Below, piece after piece: positions 21,211 through 32,932 of a stretch of DNA of 64,000 bases (the stretch's first letter is position 1; each line of letters opens with the position of its first letter). The position numbers and the translations under genes were made by a program. The stretch is from Venturia oleaginea. Taxonomy: Eukaryota > Ascomycota > Dothideomycetes > Venturiales > Venturiaceae. The stretch covers positions 744,001 through 808,000 of the forward strand of contig JABMLP010000014.1 of NCBI GenBank assembly GCA_013176395.1, written 5' to 3'. Under the pieces are notes generated by a model, which ran no database searches, was not told the origin of the DNA, and worked only from the letters and a program-made list of their open reading frames with translations.

Positions 21211-21373
21211 AAAACTAACTCAAACTTTTCTGTAATCCCTATATTTGTCAGCAGGTCCATCATCAAGCAGAAAAATGGGTAACGTCAGCCCGAATTCCTT
21301 CACCTCCACGACCGGCATGGCTCCAACAAGACCAGAGCAAATCGAAATCAAAACCAACATCAAAACCGCAACA

Positions 21374-21755
21374 ATGCCCACGACATTCCTCTCACTCCCC
21401 GCGAATTGCGCCAGCACATTCTCATCCTCAGTCATGAACTAGAGTTGATCACACCACAACGCAGCACGATGGTTCCATCATATCTCCCACATCGAAGCAG
21501 ACTGCTCCAATCATGACAGTGCCAGAAAAGCGTCTATATCGACCATATCATGGAGGGAGATGGATATATAGGAATGTTGCGTGGGATGGTGAGGAGCTGA
21601 AACAGGTCCATCCCGCTTTGAAGGAAGATGTCGATTATGTCGTGGGAAAGTGGAGTAATGGAGTGATGAAATGGTTGGATGGTGCTGAGAAGATTTACCA
21701 AGAGGCAGACGCAGAGGTGGAGAGACAGCTGAAAGAGCTCTCACCGGGCGGTTGA
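21374..21755 (+). pseudogene. F-box-like family member 1, broken
   Basis: First of six related genes in tandem. From the ATG at 21374 the frame gives TTFLSLP, then a shift is needed to continue the F-box-like motif (RELRQHILIL, about 21401-21430), and another shift to reach the C-terminal half (21513-21755), which has LKEDVDYVVGKWSNGVMKW. The C-terminal pattern D-x-x-Y/F-V-x-x-x-W is shared with the other members. F-box-like motifs usually bind Skp1 in SCF ubiquitin ligases, but no substrate-binding repeats are present, and the family's role is unknown. Confidence 0.5.
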
Positions 21756-22387
21756 AAGGCTGGATGAAGGGGCTATGACTAGGCTTAATATGATGGGCGG
21801 TACTTGGGTTGAATGAATCAGGATGGAATCATTAGAATCTGGCATCAGGAGTTTTGTGAAGCCACAGCGAAACTCTCGGTTTAAGTCCCATCATTTCATG
21901 GATACCCTTCCTTACAGGCTCTTTATCGGAATTTAGAGGAGGACAAAATGAGGTTCACAAGACACTTAGCAGCGTCGATTCGATTCTTTGAGCTTGCTGT
22001 CCCTGCCAACACCTATCAATACAACTTGCTGGGACTTACTCTTGTAAAGCCTCCTCAAACCATGATCGATATCGCTAAAATTCTGGCAACGGAGAAGGAC
22101 GATGGTACCAAAAATATCTTCATTTTGGTGGATGGTTGGCATTTACTGAACCATAGTTATGTGGTTCAAAATCAAGCTTGACAAGTGGCTACCGATTAAC
22201 ATTCTTTGGCGCCTATGTAACTTGTTCACGCACATTGTTCGCTGAGGTGAGGTGTTTTGAGTCCTGTGAGAACTGTTGGGATTAGCAAACACAAGAGACA
22301 TATATCTAACATAAACTTGAATACCCTTACTTCAGGATTCAGAATTTTTCTCAGTGTCTTCATAATAACCTTAACTGGCTTACTAGA

Positions 22388-23220
22388 ATGTCTCCACCAC
22401 CAGCACTTACCGCGGCTTCATCGCCTCCGAAGAAGCCTCGTATGATCACCACGGCTCCTGCAACAAGGACCCCGATAGCTATTGCTCTTGAAAAGCTTCA
22501 AAAAGAGACGGGGAACACTCCTTTGCCACCATACAGGAAAACTCATGTTTTCACTGCGGCTCCTTCCATTAGGAGCCCTATAGCCATTGCACGCGAAACT
22601 TACGAAAAGAGGCTCACGAGGGAACAATTAGGCTATGAGGAGAACTATAACGATTTAGCTAAGTCCCCGCATCCAGCCACGAAGACGATACCCGAGCAGG
22701 AAAATCTGAAGCCAGAACATAGCACTACTGAGCCATTAGCTGAGTCTACGAAAGCTCAAATTCCGAGCCTGCCAATAAGCGATGACAGCTCTGCCGCTCA
22801 AACCAGCGAGAAGAAGATAAAGGAAAGTCCCACGACCTTCATCTCCCTCCCGCGCGAAATTCGTCAAGAAATACACCACCAAACGCTTGCAATATCCTCC
22901 TTCGAGATTCCAATCGCCCCTTGCATTGACTACGATTCCGACTTCGGAACCGAAGAATTCTTGCTAGCTATGTTTTATTCTTGTAAAACCATTGACGGGG
23001 ATGGGTTCCGATCCGAGTGTTGCAGGCTCGAGAGCGCGTTTGGGATTGGGTTAGCATCTTGTTCCAGGCTAGTGAGTATAGACATAGACATAGAGGCTTG
23101 GCTGAGGATGTTGAGTATGTTCGGGAGTTGTGGTTAAAGGAGGTGGATTTAGTGATTGAGAAGAGGGGAGATTCGTGGGAGGTGGAGCTGGGGAAGTTGA
23201 GGGAGTACTCGGAGGAGTAG
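22388..23220 (+). pseudogene. F-box-like family member 2, long form with a frame change
   Basis: The ATG at 22388 opens a 250-codon frame. Residues 1-135 are a P/T/S/K-rich tail containing two similar blocks (TRTPIAIA and IRSPIAIARE), and the F-box-like motif (FISLPREIRQEI) is at about residues 150-165. The conserved C-terminal half (VWDWVSILFQA, then EDVEYVRELWLKEVD) is in another frame, from about 23005 to the stop at 23220. A frameshift near 22985-23015 is the simplest reading. I tested the GTAAAA..TTGCAG pair as an intron and its phase does not fit. The N-terminal extension is unique in the array. Confidence 0.55.
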
Positions 23221-23922
23221 ATTTGGGTAGATAGTGTGATAGTAGGAGGAAGCAGGAGGAAGTAGGAGGATTGAGTATGAAGAGGGGCCAAGTATGAATG
23301 AGGCTTTTGGGCAAATTGATGTGAGTATCGACTGAAATATAAGAAGTGAGCAGGAATTGGCAAAAGATGTTTTTGATTCGGACGTCGTTTCTGTTACCTT
23401 CATATTAAAAATTATTTTAGAACAGCGCTGTTGTTTTTGAGCGTCTCATCATTTACACAAGTCGTTAGTGACAAAACTATGGCGAGCTTGGAGACTCGCT
23501 TACTAGAGAATTACTGATGTCGATCTATAGTTGGGTCCTGTCTACAAGAGAAAGCCGTGCGAGTAGGACATCAAATTGCCGATAGCCCCAATATGAATCA
23601 TTGATCTCGTGGACAGCCGTCTGATCAGAGCCCAAATTTGCATTTGTCAGCTCGAGCAGCTTGAATTTGCCTTGGATTACGTACCTTAAGAATCCTGATA
23701 TCGAAATAACATGATCTGCACGACACATTTTATCCAAGAGTTATTCCTCCATGAAAATAACGTGATCTGCAACACATTAGTCTTTACTAGTAATCACAAC
23801 GATATATCCCTCCTCTCTCTTCCACACTTCCTTTCCAACCAAGCTGCAGACTCAAGGTAAATTCCACTCACTTTAGCCAACGATGCCTTTGACTGACTTT
23901 GCTTCGGAATAGCTTATTGAAG

Positions 23923-24270
23923 ATGGATCAACCACACAAAGACTTTCTTTCTCTCCCGCTCGAAATAAGCCAAAAGATCCTCCTCCTCACCTTCACACCA
24001 TGCGCTCCCTACATTGAGATGTGCTTGCAAGCATTGAGCAACACCAAGAAGAATCGCCGCGAAGCAGTAGTGAAGGTGTCGATTGGGCCCTTACAAAGGA
24101 GGCCGATGTTCACACCGGACGAGCTGCTGCTATATTACAGGCTGATGGACGTACATCCTCGGGTATCCGATGATATAGCTTACGTCTTCAAAACCTGGAT
24201 GAAGGAGATGGACAAATATCGGGACGTGCTTCAGGAAGAGAGTTTGGAGTTGAAAAAACATTACTCGTAG
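23923..24270 (+). CDS. F-box-like family member 3, intact
   Basis: A 115-residue single-exon protein starting at the ATG at 23923. Residues 8-30 carry the F-box-like motif (FLSLPLEISQKILLLTF). The C-terminal half has SDDIAYVFKTWMKEMDKYRDV, the family's second conserved block. No signal peptide or membrane segment. The small size and lack of any second known domain leave its function open. One possibility is a Skp1-binding adaptor; another is a lineage-specific expanded family with no SCF role. Confidence 0.55.
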   Translation: MDQPHKDFLSLPLEISQKILLLTFTPCAPYIEMCLQALSNTKKNRREAVVKVSIGPLQRRPMFTPDELLLYYRLMDVHPRVSDDIAYVFKTWMKEMDKYRDVLQEESLELKKHYS

Positions 24271-24354
24271 GTGGAAAAGACACTAGGCATCGGTATCATT
24301 GAAAAGAAGCAAACGGCTTGAAGTTCTATCCACGAACCGCAAAAACGTTGCGGC

Positions 24355-24591
24355 ATGACAGGTACAAAGTGTCTACAGTACGCTCCGTTCAAGTGGTTAG
24401 AAGAAGAAATACTGAAACAAGAGTGTTTGGCAAACAGCTGGTCTTCTAGTTTGAAGGAGATATATCCTCAAATAGCCCAGGATATGGAGTACGTGTATGC
24501 GGCTTGAATGAAGGGCCTGTCCCAATATAAGGAGTACTTTGAGGAGCTGCGAAGCTCACGAAGCTATCGTCAATGTCAGCGCAAAGTATAG
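24355..24591 (+). pseudogene. F-box-like family member 4, fragment
   Basis: From the ATG at 24355 the frame gives a truncated member lacking the F-box-like motif but keeping the second conserved block (QDMEYVYAA, then MKGLSQYKEYFEEL). A TGA at 24505-24507 stands exactly where other members have the conserved tryptophan (TGG), so it is explained by one base change. It starts only about 85 bp after member 3 ends, as expected from a local duplication. Confidence 0.5.
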
Positions 24592-25302
24592 GATATCGTC
24601 AAAAAGTGAGGAGGGGTTCGTTGATGAGAAGGATGGAATGGAGGTGCTTGATCTCTTCATCGTCACGAGGGCCAGTGTAGGCTATTTCGAGAGGCCAGGA
24701 AGTCACATTGTCACGCCTTTTAGCTTTCTCTTCTCGTGGGATGGAGTCCTTGAACATACCATCAATTCGTGTCCCTCCGTCCAATTTAAACCTTAAACAA
24801 CTTCAACACCATTCTTCAAAATCCCACTTGTAGAGAAAAGGGCATCAAGGAGGGCATCTAGAGACAACCCCGCTGTGGTATGCATCAAGTGCCATGAGCA
24901 ACGAAGCACGAACCCCGCCGACAAAAAATCGCCCGTCTTCCAATCCATCTCTTCCAACTTATGTCTTCCAAAACCATTCGATCGAAATTTGGTTGATGGA
25001 CGAGTGGAATAGTCGACGATGGCCACGTCTAAAAAATCGCACACGTGGTAGATTCCATGTTCTTTCTAACCATCCAAAATGAAGGACATGGGAGAGTTTA
25101 CCATCTCGTAGTTTGAAGTCTAATTCCTCTATTAGTCTAGACTCGTGTGAGTTCGGAAAGTCATACAAGTAATCTCCGTAACGTTTCACGACCTGGAAAA
25201 TGTCAGCCCAACTTCCCACTTCTCCCTTGCCGCCCCTCAACACCATCTATCAAGAAACAGCAAGGTCTACTACTGTAGTAAACCACCTCGACTTACCTCA
25301 CA
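24592..25302. other. Unassigned region within the F-box-like array
   Basis: Overlapping minus-strand ORFs (25246-24959 and 25044-24793) look moderately protein-like but have no recognisable family or clean splice structure. No gene supported. The 3' part is the presumed promoter of family member 5. Confidence 0.25.
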
Positions 25303-25686
25303 ATGCCCAATCAATCCACCTCTCCAAACCCTCCCTTAACGTTCATCTCCCTCCCACCAGAAATTTGGCAACAAATTCTCCTCAATACATATACTCCAGA
25401 CGCACCAGGCCTCGACCAACGCCTCAGCGAGTACAATAAAGCCACAAACCACTGCAGATGCCTAGCAGAGATAACGGACACCCCATTCAAGTCCAACAAA
25501 TTCATGAGAGCTCACGAATGGCACCATCTATATTCTCTAGTTCGACACCAGGAGCAGGGCATCTTGAATTGGGCTTCTGACTTGATGAGAGTCCATTCGA
25601 CTTGGACTCTCAACGCGCAATTTGTTCGAGGGATCTGGATGAAAGAGGTAAAGGGATATAAGGTTGTAAATTGGGATCAGTACTGA
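25303..25686 (+). CDS. F-box-like family member 5, intact
   Basis: A 127-residue single-exon protein from the ATG at 25303. The F-box-like motif (FISLPPEIWQQILLNTY) is at residues 14-30, a middle HEWHHLYSLVRHQEQGI segment follows, and the second conserved block (NAQFVRGIWMKEVKGY) is near the C-terminus. It is clearly the same family as the gene at 23923, with the same domain order and length. No other domain is seen. Role unknown. Confidence 0.55.
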   Translation: MPNQSTSPNPPLTFISLPPEIWQQILLNTYTPDAPGLDQRLSEYNKATNHCRCLAEITDTPFKSNKFMRAHEWHHLYSLVRHQEQGILNWASDLMRVHSTWTLNAQFVRGIWMKEVKGYKVVNWDQY

Positions 25687-26178
25687 AAAGGGCAGCAGAT
25701 CGCAAAAAGTAGTGTGCAGAAATCAATGTTCTCTGGTGCTGTCAGGGGCCAGACTTGCCTTTATCATTGTGGAATGGCGAGGCCCGGCTCATCTAGTATT
25801 AAAGACTATCGAAATGGGAAGTTTTACCGGATTAAGAGGCTCACTGTGGCGGGAAAGCGTCGCCATCCGCGAGCAGAAACAATAGACTGGTCAATTTTTT
25901 CTTCAAGCAAGGCTTGCAGCAGATGCGCATAGATATGGACTCTCTCGTTGATCTAAAAATGTCGTATCACAAGAGCAGACGCGGTCCCCTTAAATCCTGT
26001 CATTCCTTGCGCTTGTAAAAAGAGTATCGCGTACCTGTCCCTATTCATTGACTATAGACAATGGGATTGTCACGCTGCTATCAATCATTTCCTCACAACA
26101 AAAACAATTGAACCGCACCTGCAACACAACCTACCGATCTTCCTAGCAAGTCAACATACCACTCATTTGCACTTCTCA

Positions 26179-26560
26179 AATGTCCTCCCAAAGTTCCACT
26201 CCAATTTCTTCCCTCGACCTCCTCCGCGAATCCGCCAGAAAATCCTCAAACAAATATTCGACCCCCACTTCGAAGCAAGACCCTCACGTCCACCACAGCC
26301 CCTCTATCCAGAAGAACACATAAACAGCCGCTGGAACCCAATTAAGGTGCCCACAGCAGAAATGCGCTGCGTTGAAGATTGGGTAAGCAGAAACCCCGAA
26401 TTGGAAAATGGCACGAGAGCTCGTCAACGTAGACGCCTTGCTCAAGGAGGACATGCAATGGGTGGCTGACGAGTGGTACGAGGGCTTGTCGGATTTGTTT
26501 GGGATGTTGAGATTTAACAATTTGGGTAAGAATCTTTCGAGGAAGCCAGCTAGATCGTAA
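26179..26560 (+). pseudogene. F-box-like family member 6, broken
   Basis: The ATG at 26179 reads MSSQSSTPISSLDLL, but the F-box-like motif (PRIRQKILKQIF, about 26224-26262) is in another frame, and the second conserved block (KEDMQWVADEWYEGLSDLF) is in a third, from about 26408 to the stop at 26560. At least two indels are needed to reconnect the family pattern, so I regard it as a pseudogene. The array ends here. Confidence 0.5.
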
Positions 26561-26923
26561 TCGGGCACAAAGTGCCTAATCTAGGTTGGATATTCGATGC
26601 CTTGGGCGAACCTGGAGGCTGAAGGTTGTCGCAAAGTGGATCGGAGGAATGGTCGGTAAGTTACCTGAGATAGATTAAGATGGCGCTTCATTGTACATTT
26701 CAAAGTCAGCATACACGCTATAATAACATCGTTTTCTGCAAGCTGGGATTCGAGAGTTTGTGGCCTTGGATTGCTCGAATGTACACTCTGCCAATCTTTT
26801 AGAGGTGTAAATCAGCATACTCAGCTGTCTCTTTTATGCCAGATTTTCCGGGCAATAACCTGACTGACCCTTCTTTTAAGCCAGCTGGTTCTTCCAATGC
26901 TCAAATTTTGTCTGTGTAGATTT

Positions 26924-27863
26924 CTAGCCTTCCATATCGTCGTCGCTGTCAACGCCACCGGGTATCCTGCCTTCAGCCACGGCCTTCTCCAGCGCATTGA
27001 TCTCTCGCATGCTCTTCGCTTCCCTCGACAATTTGGCGATCTTCGCCCTCTCTTTATCGGTCCATTTGGTGCGCTGGGATTTTTCGATTGTAGTGGCAGC
27101 GCTCGAGGCATTGCCGTTCGTGGATGGTAGGTCGAATGTGGTTCGCGACTTGGTGTTAAGGATCTTGAAGCCTGTCAGCAAGAAATTGTCGGTAAAAAGA
27201 AATAGGATTGCCTACCTTTTGTGCCAGAGGAGTAGGCTCATCGTATGTACCAAAGAGATCATCCGCCTTCTCTCGTTCGGCCACCTTGACCTTCTGGAAG
27301 TCCAAGAATCGTAGCGCGCGGCATCGCCATAAGATCCAGAGTCGATAATTCTGAAATTCAATCAGCATGGCTCCCTCCATATTTATATTCGAAACACACC
27401 TCTTTTCGTGTGACCGGGTTCTCCACCAAGCTCAAATGTGTGAGTGACGCAAAGTTCCTCAGCGGGTCGAGATCCGCAAGCTCAGCAAATCGATTGCTCG
27501 TCAGCACCAGCGTTGTAAGGCCCGGGATGGACTTGTGAAGGGTAGGGTGGATACTAGCAACGCGGTTTCGTGCGAGGAGGAGGGTTCGTAACCGTGGACT
27601 GAGCGGGAAGTTGGCTAGCTGTGCAATGTCGTTGTCGGTGAAGTCGATGCAGTCGTTATCCCTCGCAGCGCCCAAATTCTCAATATGCGGAATCTTATGC
27701 CCTACAAATTACACAAAGGATTGTATCAACGAAGCTCTTCTGGCATAGATCAAGTGTATGTAGTATCTGTTCCTTCCGACGTACCTCGAAGATCGAGCTC
27801 ACGCTCTTTGAGCGGATTGATGTAGGAGAGCGACCCTTGGATGAGGTCGGCTGTGAGTCTCAT
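26924..27863 (-). CDS. LEA1: U2 snRNP protein A' (Lea1)
   Basis: A four-exon gene: 27863-27785, 27701-27400, 27350-27216 and 27163-26924, spliced to 251 residues (human U2A' has 255). The product binds U2 snRNA stem-loop IV together with U2B'' in the spliceosome. Exon 1 has the family N-terminus MRLTADLIQG..INPLKERELDLRG. Leucine-rich repeats follow (IENLGA, IDFTDNDIAQL, LRTLLLARNRV, LTTLVLTSNRF, LTHLSLVENPV), then the LRR cap with YRLWILWRCRALRFLDFQKV, and a C-terminal tail ending in the EGRIPGG motif common to the family. The third acceptor must be the AG before ATCCTTAAC at 27163. The nearer CAG at 27172 would put the tail out of frame. Confidence 0.9.
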
Positions 27864-29431
27864 GGTGAGAGGTCTTTATACTCACGATGGTATGGTAGAC
27901 TTTCTTTGCGCGCGTGCTCGTCGCTGAGGTCGTGAGTGGTGGGAGAAAGACTTCGAATAGTGGCGAGTTGGGAGATTCTGCGCGTGTCCCTCTATTTAGC
28001 AGGGAGGAACTGAGCTGTAGGTAATGTTGTGGGGTTGTTCTGTGCTGCAATGCCCTATAGGCAAAATCTCGAAGTTCGTGAGGGTCTGGCGTTTTGGGTT
28101 AGCGCATTTTCGGTCGAGGCTGAATGGGAAAATTGAAGTTGAGAGATTCAACATTATACGGTACTAAGACGAGAGAGAGGCAGAGAGGGAATTTATTGAG
28201 CAGCTCTGGTCCTATTCTATAACTATTATCACACAACCACTGCAATTCTTCTCGGCCAAGTAAGGGAGGAGGTTTTCATTGTCAAATCCCTTGAGCGACC
28301 ACTTTTTCAAAATTTCGCGCAATTTGTCTTGCCCAATCTAAACGGATATGTATCTATGGAGAAATCTGCTGGAACGCTGTTGTAGAAATTGAAAAAAGTG
28401 TGAAGAGTTGGATCGGTCACCGTTCCCTCGCCAATTCTTGCTGGCCACTACTAGGGAAAGAGTGGTATTGTTCGAGTCTCATCGGCTTCGTTCATCCATT
28501 CAGCGAGTCCTTTCCATCGTTAGGTCGGTGCGTCTGTTTTGAACATTCTATGATCTCCCAATGCCAATATTGTAGAGAGGAGAAGCAGAATCGCAGAGAA
28601 GATCTATTTTTTTAGGGGACATGATTTCCCATCATAGATTCCTGGCCATTGCACTTCGACTTGAAGCTTGAATGAAAGGCCAAGAAGACTGCATACTGAA
28701 AATAGTTAGGGAGGAAAAATTTAGTGGAGTTCAAAGGTCTCGAGTCTACCGAAAGTATCGTCATTTTGGTGGAATAAATCAGGTGATAGGAATGAATCGT
28801 ATCTGAAAACATGGGCAAGACCCGTGTCCGTGAGTTGGAAAGCATTTTTTCTCCAATAAAGGCTTCCCATAAGTGAGTCTATCAAAAAATGATATAAGTT
28901 TCCAGTATGAATGTCCCGGTAGGTGGCAATGTCACAGACAGCATACTAGAAAAAGAGTTAGTTGTCAAGAGCTCAAGATATGGTTCCAAACTTCACAAAA
29001 CGCGAACAGTCCAACATGAATAATAGCATTTTCAACTCCAGCGCGTACTCTCCCTAATAAGCCGGTCTCCTTCCAAAGGAGGATGAAGAAAGCACAACAT
29101 ATACCTACTGCAAAATATAATAAGAATAAAGGAGAGGAATAATCATGAGAGCTCGCCATCAGTAAACTCGACATGGATCGGTGAAGAGAACCAAAGCACA
29201 AGCCGGTTCCATCTTCGTCCCTCTCGAGTTGAGGATGTAATGGAGAACAAAGCTCCAGCCCGTCGCTCGAATCGAATATCAAGTCGCCTGCTCAGTCGTG
29301 CATCCATGTGGTGGTCCAGGTCGACGCCATGCTGAAGCCCAGCAATCCTCAAAAAGAACATTACCAGGTATTTTGCGGTCGGGGGGTGGATTCTCCATTT
29401 TGCGCCCCCGAAGTTGCCACTGATCAATCGC
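27864..29431. other. Region between LEA1 and ARB1
   Basis: Contains the LEA1 promoter. ORFs on the minus strand at 29282-28965 (with one hydrophobic segment, SPLFLLYFAVGICCAFFILL) and 29445-29143 (overlapping the ARB1 3' end) might be exons of a small gene, but I cannot connect them with convincing splice sites. Otherwise nothing recognised. Confidence 0.25.
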
Positions 29432-31620
29432 TCATAAGCCATCATCAGAAGCGCCCTTAGCCGAGGCTACCTGCTCCTCCTTGGTCAGAAGACGAACTCC
29501 CTTCCATGGTCGATACATGAGGTCGTTGAGGATCAACTTGTAGAAGGAACAATGCATGGTGTTCACTCCATCCAAGACCCAGAGGCACTCCTCGACACCC
29601 TTGACCTTGAGACGACGAACTCGGGCGCTCATCTTCATGCCGACGAAGCTCTCAATCGCCGTCTCTTCTTCCATCTCTCCATTCTTCTCGTTGAGCACCA
29701 ACTTCTTGGTCTTCCAGAACATGTGGTCAATCATGTCACCCTCGATCCAAAGGGTGAAGGTGTTTGGCGCGTCCTTGAAGGTTTCCTCGCGGAGGTGCTT
29801 GGGGAGGTCGTGATCCTCGAATGCTGGGATCTTCCAAGGCTTGCAGACAAGCTTGCCCAGCGGTTTGAGCACTGATTCCTTGCGAATATGCACTTCGTCC
29901 AGGTTTTCTTTGTGGTAGCCGTCGATATCTGCTTCGGTGGGACGATGAATTTCCACGACCTCAAGACCGAGATCGAACGCCTCAGCCATGCTCATGACGT
30001 TGGCAAGGTTATCGCTAGCTACCTTTAGTGTACGTTCTAAAAAATAATTGGAAAGGATAAGGTACGTACGCTTCTGCAATAGCCTCGAACAACTGGTCAC
30101 TTGCCAAGCTGCTGGTACATGCCAGTCTGATGGTAGTCCTAGCATGCTCGGGAGTCAATAACTTCTCCTGGATAGGGTTCCATGCAATATCACCGGCTTC
30201 GAGCTCAAACTCCGGCGCTGCGTAAGACACACCATGACTACCAGCCATGCTTCCCTCCAAAAGGACCGAGCATGCGACATTAAAGTCGCCAGGAATCAAG
30301 CTTCCGAGGTTGTGCATGGCGATCAGCTGGTTTCTACCAAGTTTCACAGCATCACAAGCGCCTCTGATCTCAGTCTGATACTCCGGGGCGACATTGTGAT
30401 GCAGAAGGTATCTATAGAGATTCATCATGACGTTACACTGCAGATCAATCTGCTCAGCGTCGGGATCGAAGAAGATTTTCTGAAACTCTGAAGATCTGAA
30501 GAACAATTAGCTGGTGTCTTTAATAAGAGCATGGAAATATTATCGGCTATGGAACATAGCACCTAAGCATCATAGTTCAAGACTTGAGAAATTCCCGAAG
30601 ACAATTGCCAAAAGTCAGGAATCCAACGAATCTTGATTGTGGATGCATGGCTAAGAATTCCTTGACATGACCCAACTTCTTGCTCCCAAGTAGGTTAAAC
30701 TCACAGGTAAGCCTCAGCTACGCCAACGAAGTCAACAGCCCACAGCTTGGGGTCGCCCTTATCATCGCCAACCTGGTGAGTGGCAAACTCGATGGCCTTG
30801 TCAAAGGCACTCATGCCCTCGAGCTTCTCTTTATCGTCAAGCTTTCCATTGAACTTGCGTTCGCCGGTTTCGACGCCACCGAACTTGAGCCACGCGTTAA
30901 AGACCGTTGACTGGCTTGAGTGGAACTTGCGGCGGGCCTTAAAGCGCTGAATAGCTACCTCGAGGCGATCGTGGATCTGGCGTTTTGGATGATAGCAATC
31001 CAGATTCTCTTCGTGCTCAGCCGGGGTGATAGGTGCGTCGGCAAAGTTCTTCTCAAAGCCGGTTACTTCTCTCTGTGAAGAGTTAAAAGTGACGAACAAG
31101 TGACTGACCATTGCTACTTTACCATCGGCCTCGCAGGCCTATGAACGAGAGGGGCCACATACAGCGCCTGGTTGTCACTGGCATTCCATGCGCCATCATC
31201 GTTGTCATCATCGGAATCGACGATGTTCTCCTTGCGCTGAACGGTCTTCTCGTCAAGACTGTTGACAGTTGTGGAGTTCATGAGAGCTTTCATGATGATT
31301 GCTTTGCCCTCGACGTTCTTGGAATTGTAACCGAACTTTTTGCAGATTTCTCGAAGTCTTCTCCACCAAGTGAACTTATCGATAGGTACCGGGTTGTTGT
31401 CGCCGTTGCTAATGCCGATGTATTTGTCTCGGAGTTCAAGACCTTGGGGCGAGTTTAAATGCCTCGTCGAGAAGTAGAAGTCGACCTGTGATGGGTGAGT
31501 ATCCTTTTAACATCACAGCAGCTTGGGTTCACTTACCTGGCGGACAATCGCTCCGTGTAGCAAGGCCTCATCGACCATTGCGTCGCCTGTGGGGTCTGGG
31601 ATGGGTGGTGGACCGCGCAT
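29432..31620 (-). CDS. ARB1: Arb1-like Argonaute siRNA chaperone complex subunit
   Basis: Five exons: 31620-31537, 31485-31123, 31072-30705, 30495-30070 and 30014-29432, giving about 607 residues. The middle carries the Arb1 family signature: GFEKNFADAPITPAEHEEN, a basic IQRFKARRKFH helix, VFNAWLKFGGVETG, the AVDFVGVAEAYL block at the exon 3-4 junction, YLLHHNVAPEYQTEI and IPGDFNVACS, followed by a C-terminal part with EVVEIHRPTEADI. In fission yeast, Arb1 and Arb2 hold Argonaute with duplex siRNA before it enters the RITS complex. The fourth intron could alternatively be GTACC..AAAG (exon 4 ending at 30066, exon 5 starting about 30020), which is also in phase. An acidic DSDDDND patch precedes exon 3. 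Confidence 0.75.
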
Positions 31621-32932
31621 GATGGCGGCTCAGGAACGTTTCGATGCGATGAAAGAAGCGATTTTGAGTTGAAGAAAGATTGTGTTTTTAAAAGTCCTCT
31701 TCGAGTCGGCGAGAGTTCTTGAAGGCAGAGCCTCACCCCAATCCGACTAAACAGATTTGACCGGGGCACATCCTCGCGAGCAACATCTAATAGAGATGGG
31801 GCACAGGTAGCACGACAACGAATTTCCAAACAAATGCACGAAATGTTATAATACGAGATTGATTGTAAATAGGTCATTATAACGGCCAGGGGCATGAGCT
31901 TTGATTGTCTACAAACCTCAATGAGCCTCGTATCACGTTGCACAGGGTCTGCACAATGGTTTGATAGGCTTGGGTAAGAGAAAAAGGCTACGTACTGCAG
32001 GCTTCCTTGTCCATTGAGGTGTCAGAGGGTATTGTATGGCTGCACCTATGGCTATCACGAGGTCGGTTGGGTATGTTGGAAGGCAGGGCAGAGATCTTGA
32101 CGGGGCCTATGCTATACGGATAGCCATTGTGGGCATCCTCATACTTCTCTCGCACCGGGCTTTCCATCTGGGAGCCTGCGAAGACGAGTAATATATGCAG
32201 ATGGCAGGGTGAGATGGAGTCGATCATGGCAGGGTGGAAAGCTGTATCTATGATGGAATTAGTCAACAGAAATATGCATACAGTGATGGAAGAAGCAAAC
32301 GAGAACCATGCAGAGCAAATTCTCCCCATCAAGTTCCTGTTGAAAGAAGTATCCATGACTGACCGCCTCCTTCAACTTCCCTCACTCTCACTCTGCTAGA
32401 AACCCATAACGCACCAGCATCTCAATCGCCTTCCTTGAGCAGTTCCTGACAGACAGACTCTAATTTGCGCCAGCTCTGCGCTCTGCGTCTTGATGTAGAA
32501 GCCATCTCCAAAGCTGACCTGCTTTTTCATTTTTCTTTCACTTCTCTGACCTGGCACAGCCATATGAAGCAGCCGAATGTCGTCCATTGACCATAATCTA
32601 AACGGCTTGAGCTCTCATCGAGTCTCTTGCATCGCCAACCACCTCCTTCGACAACCAGTTGCTCAGATTGCCTGTGAGCAATGAAACTAGGGGCTGGACT
32701 GCGTTTCTGGACGGACCTTTTCATGGTCTCTTGATTGGTTGTGGATGATAAATCGATGGAAAGATGTTGCTTGAGAGGGAGAATCTTGATACGTTCCAAT
32801 AGCCGAGAACGGAGGGCTCTCATTATTATGGTAAGCATTGAAGCAAGGTACAAGCGTCGCCAACATGTGAGCGCCTAAAGCCGATTCTGCTCCAGGGCAC
32901 TTTCAAACCTCTTCCTACATAAAGTTACAATC
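31621..32932. other. Intergenic region between ARB1 and the multikinase
   Basis: Shared upstream region of two divergent genes. ORFs of 60-136 codons occur on both strands (for example 32356-31988 on the minus strand with one hydrophobic N-terminal segment), but none has splice partners or a recognisable motif. No gene supported. Confidence 0.3.

Noticed and set aside
22982..23028. Possible intron (GTAAAA..TTGCAG) that could rescue F-box-like member 2
   Set aside because: Joining at these sites gives the wrong phase and a stop, so it does not restore the frame.
26821..27111. 96-codon minus-strand ORF, R/K/P-rich
   Set aside because: Out-of-frame reading of LEA1 exon 4.
27172..27215. LEA1 third intron ending at the first CAG (27172)
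   Set aside because: It puts the conserved C-terminal tail out of frame. The AG at 27164 gives the family sequence in frame.
31111..31458. 115-codon plus-strand ORF
   Set aside because: Lies antisense to ARB1 exon 2; the minus-strand frame matches the gene and splices in phase.
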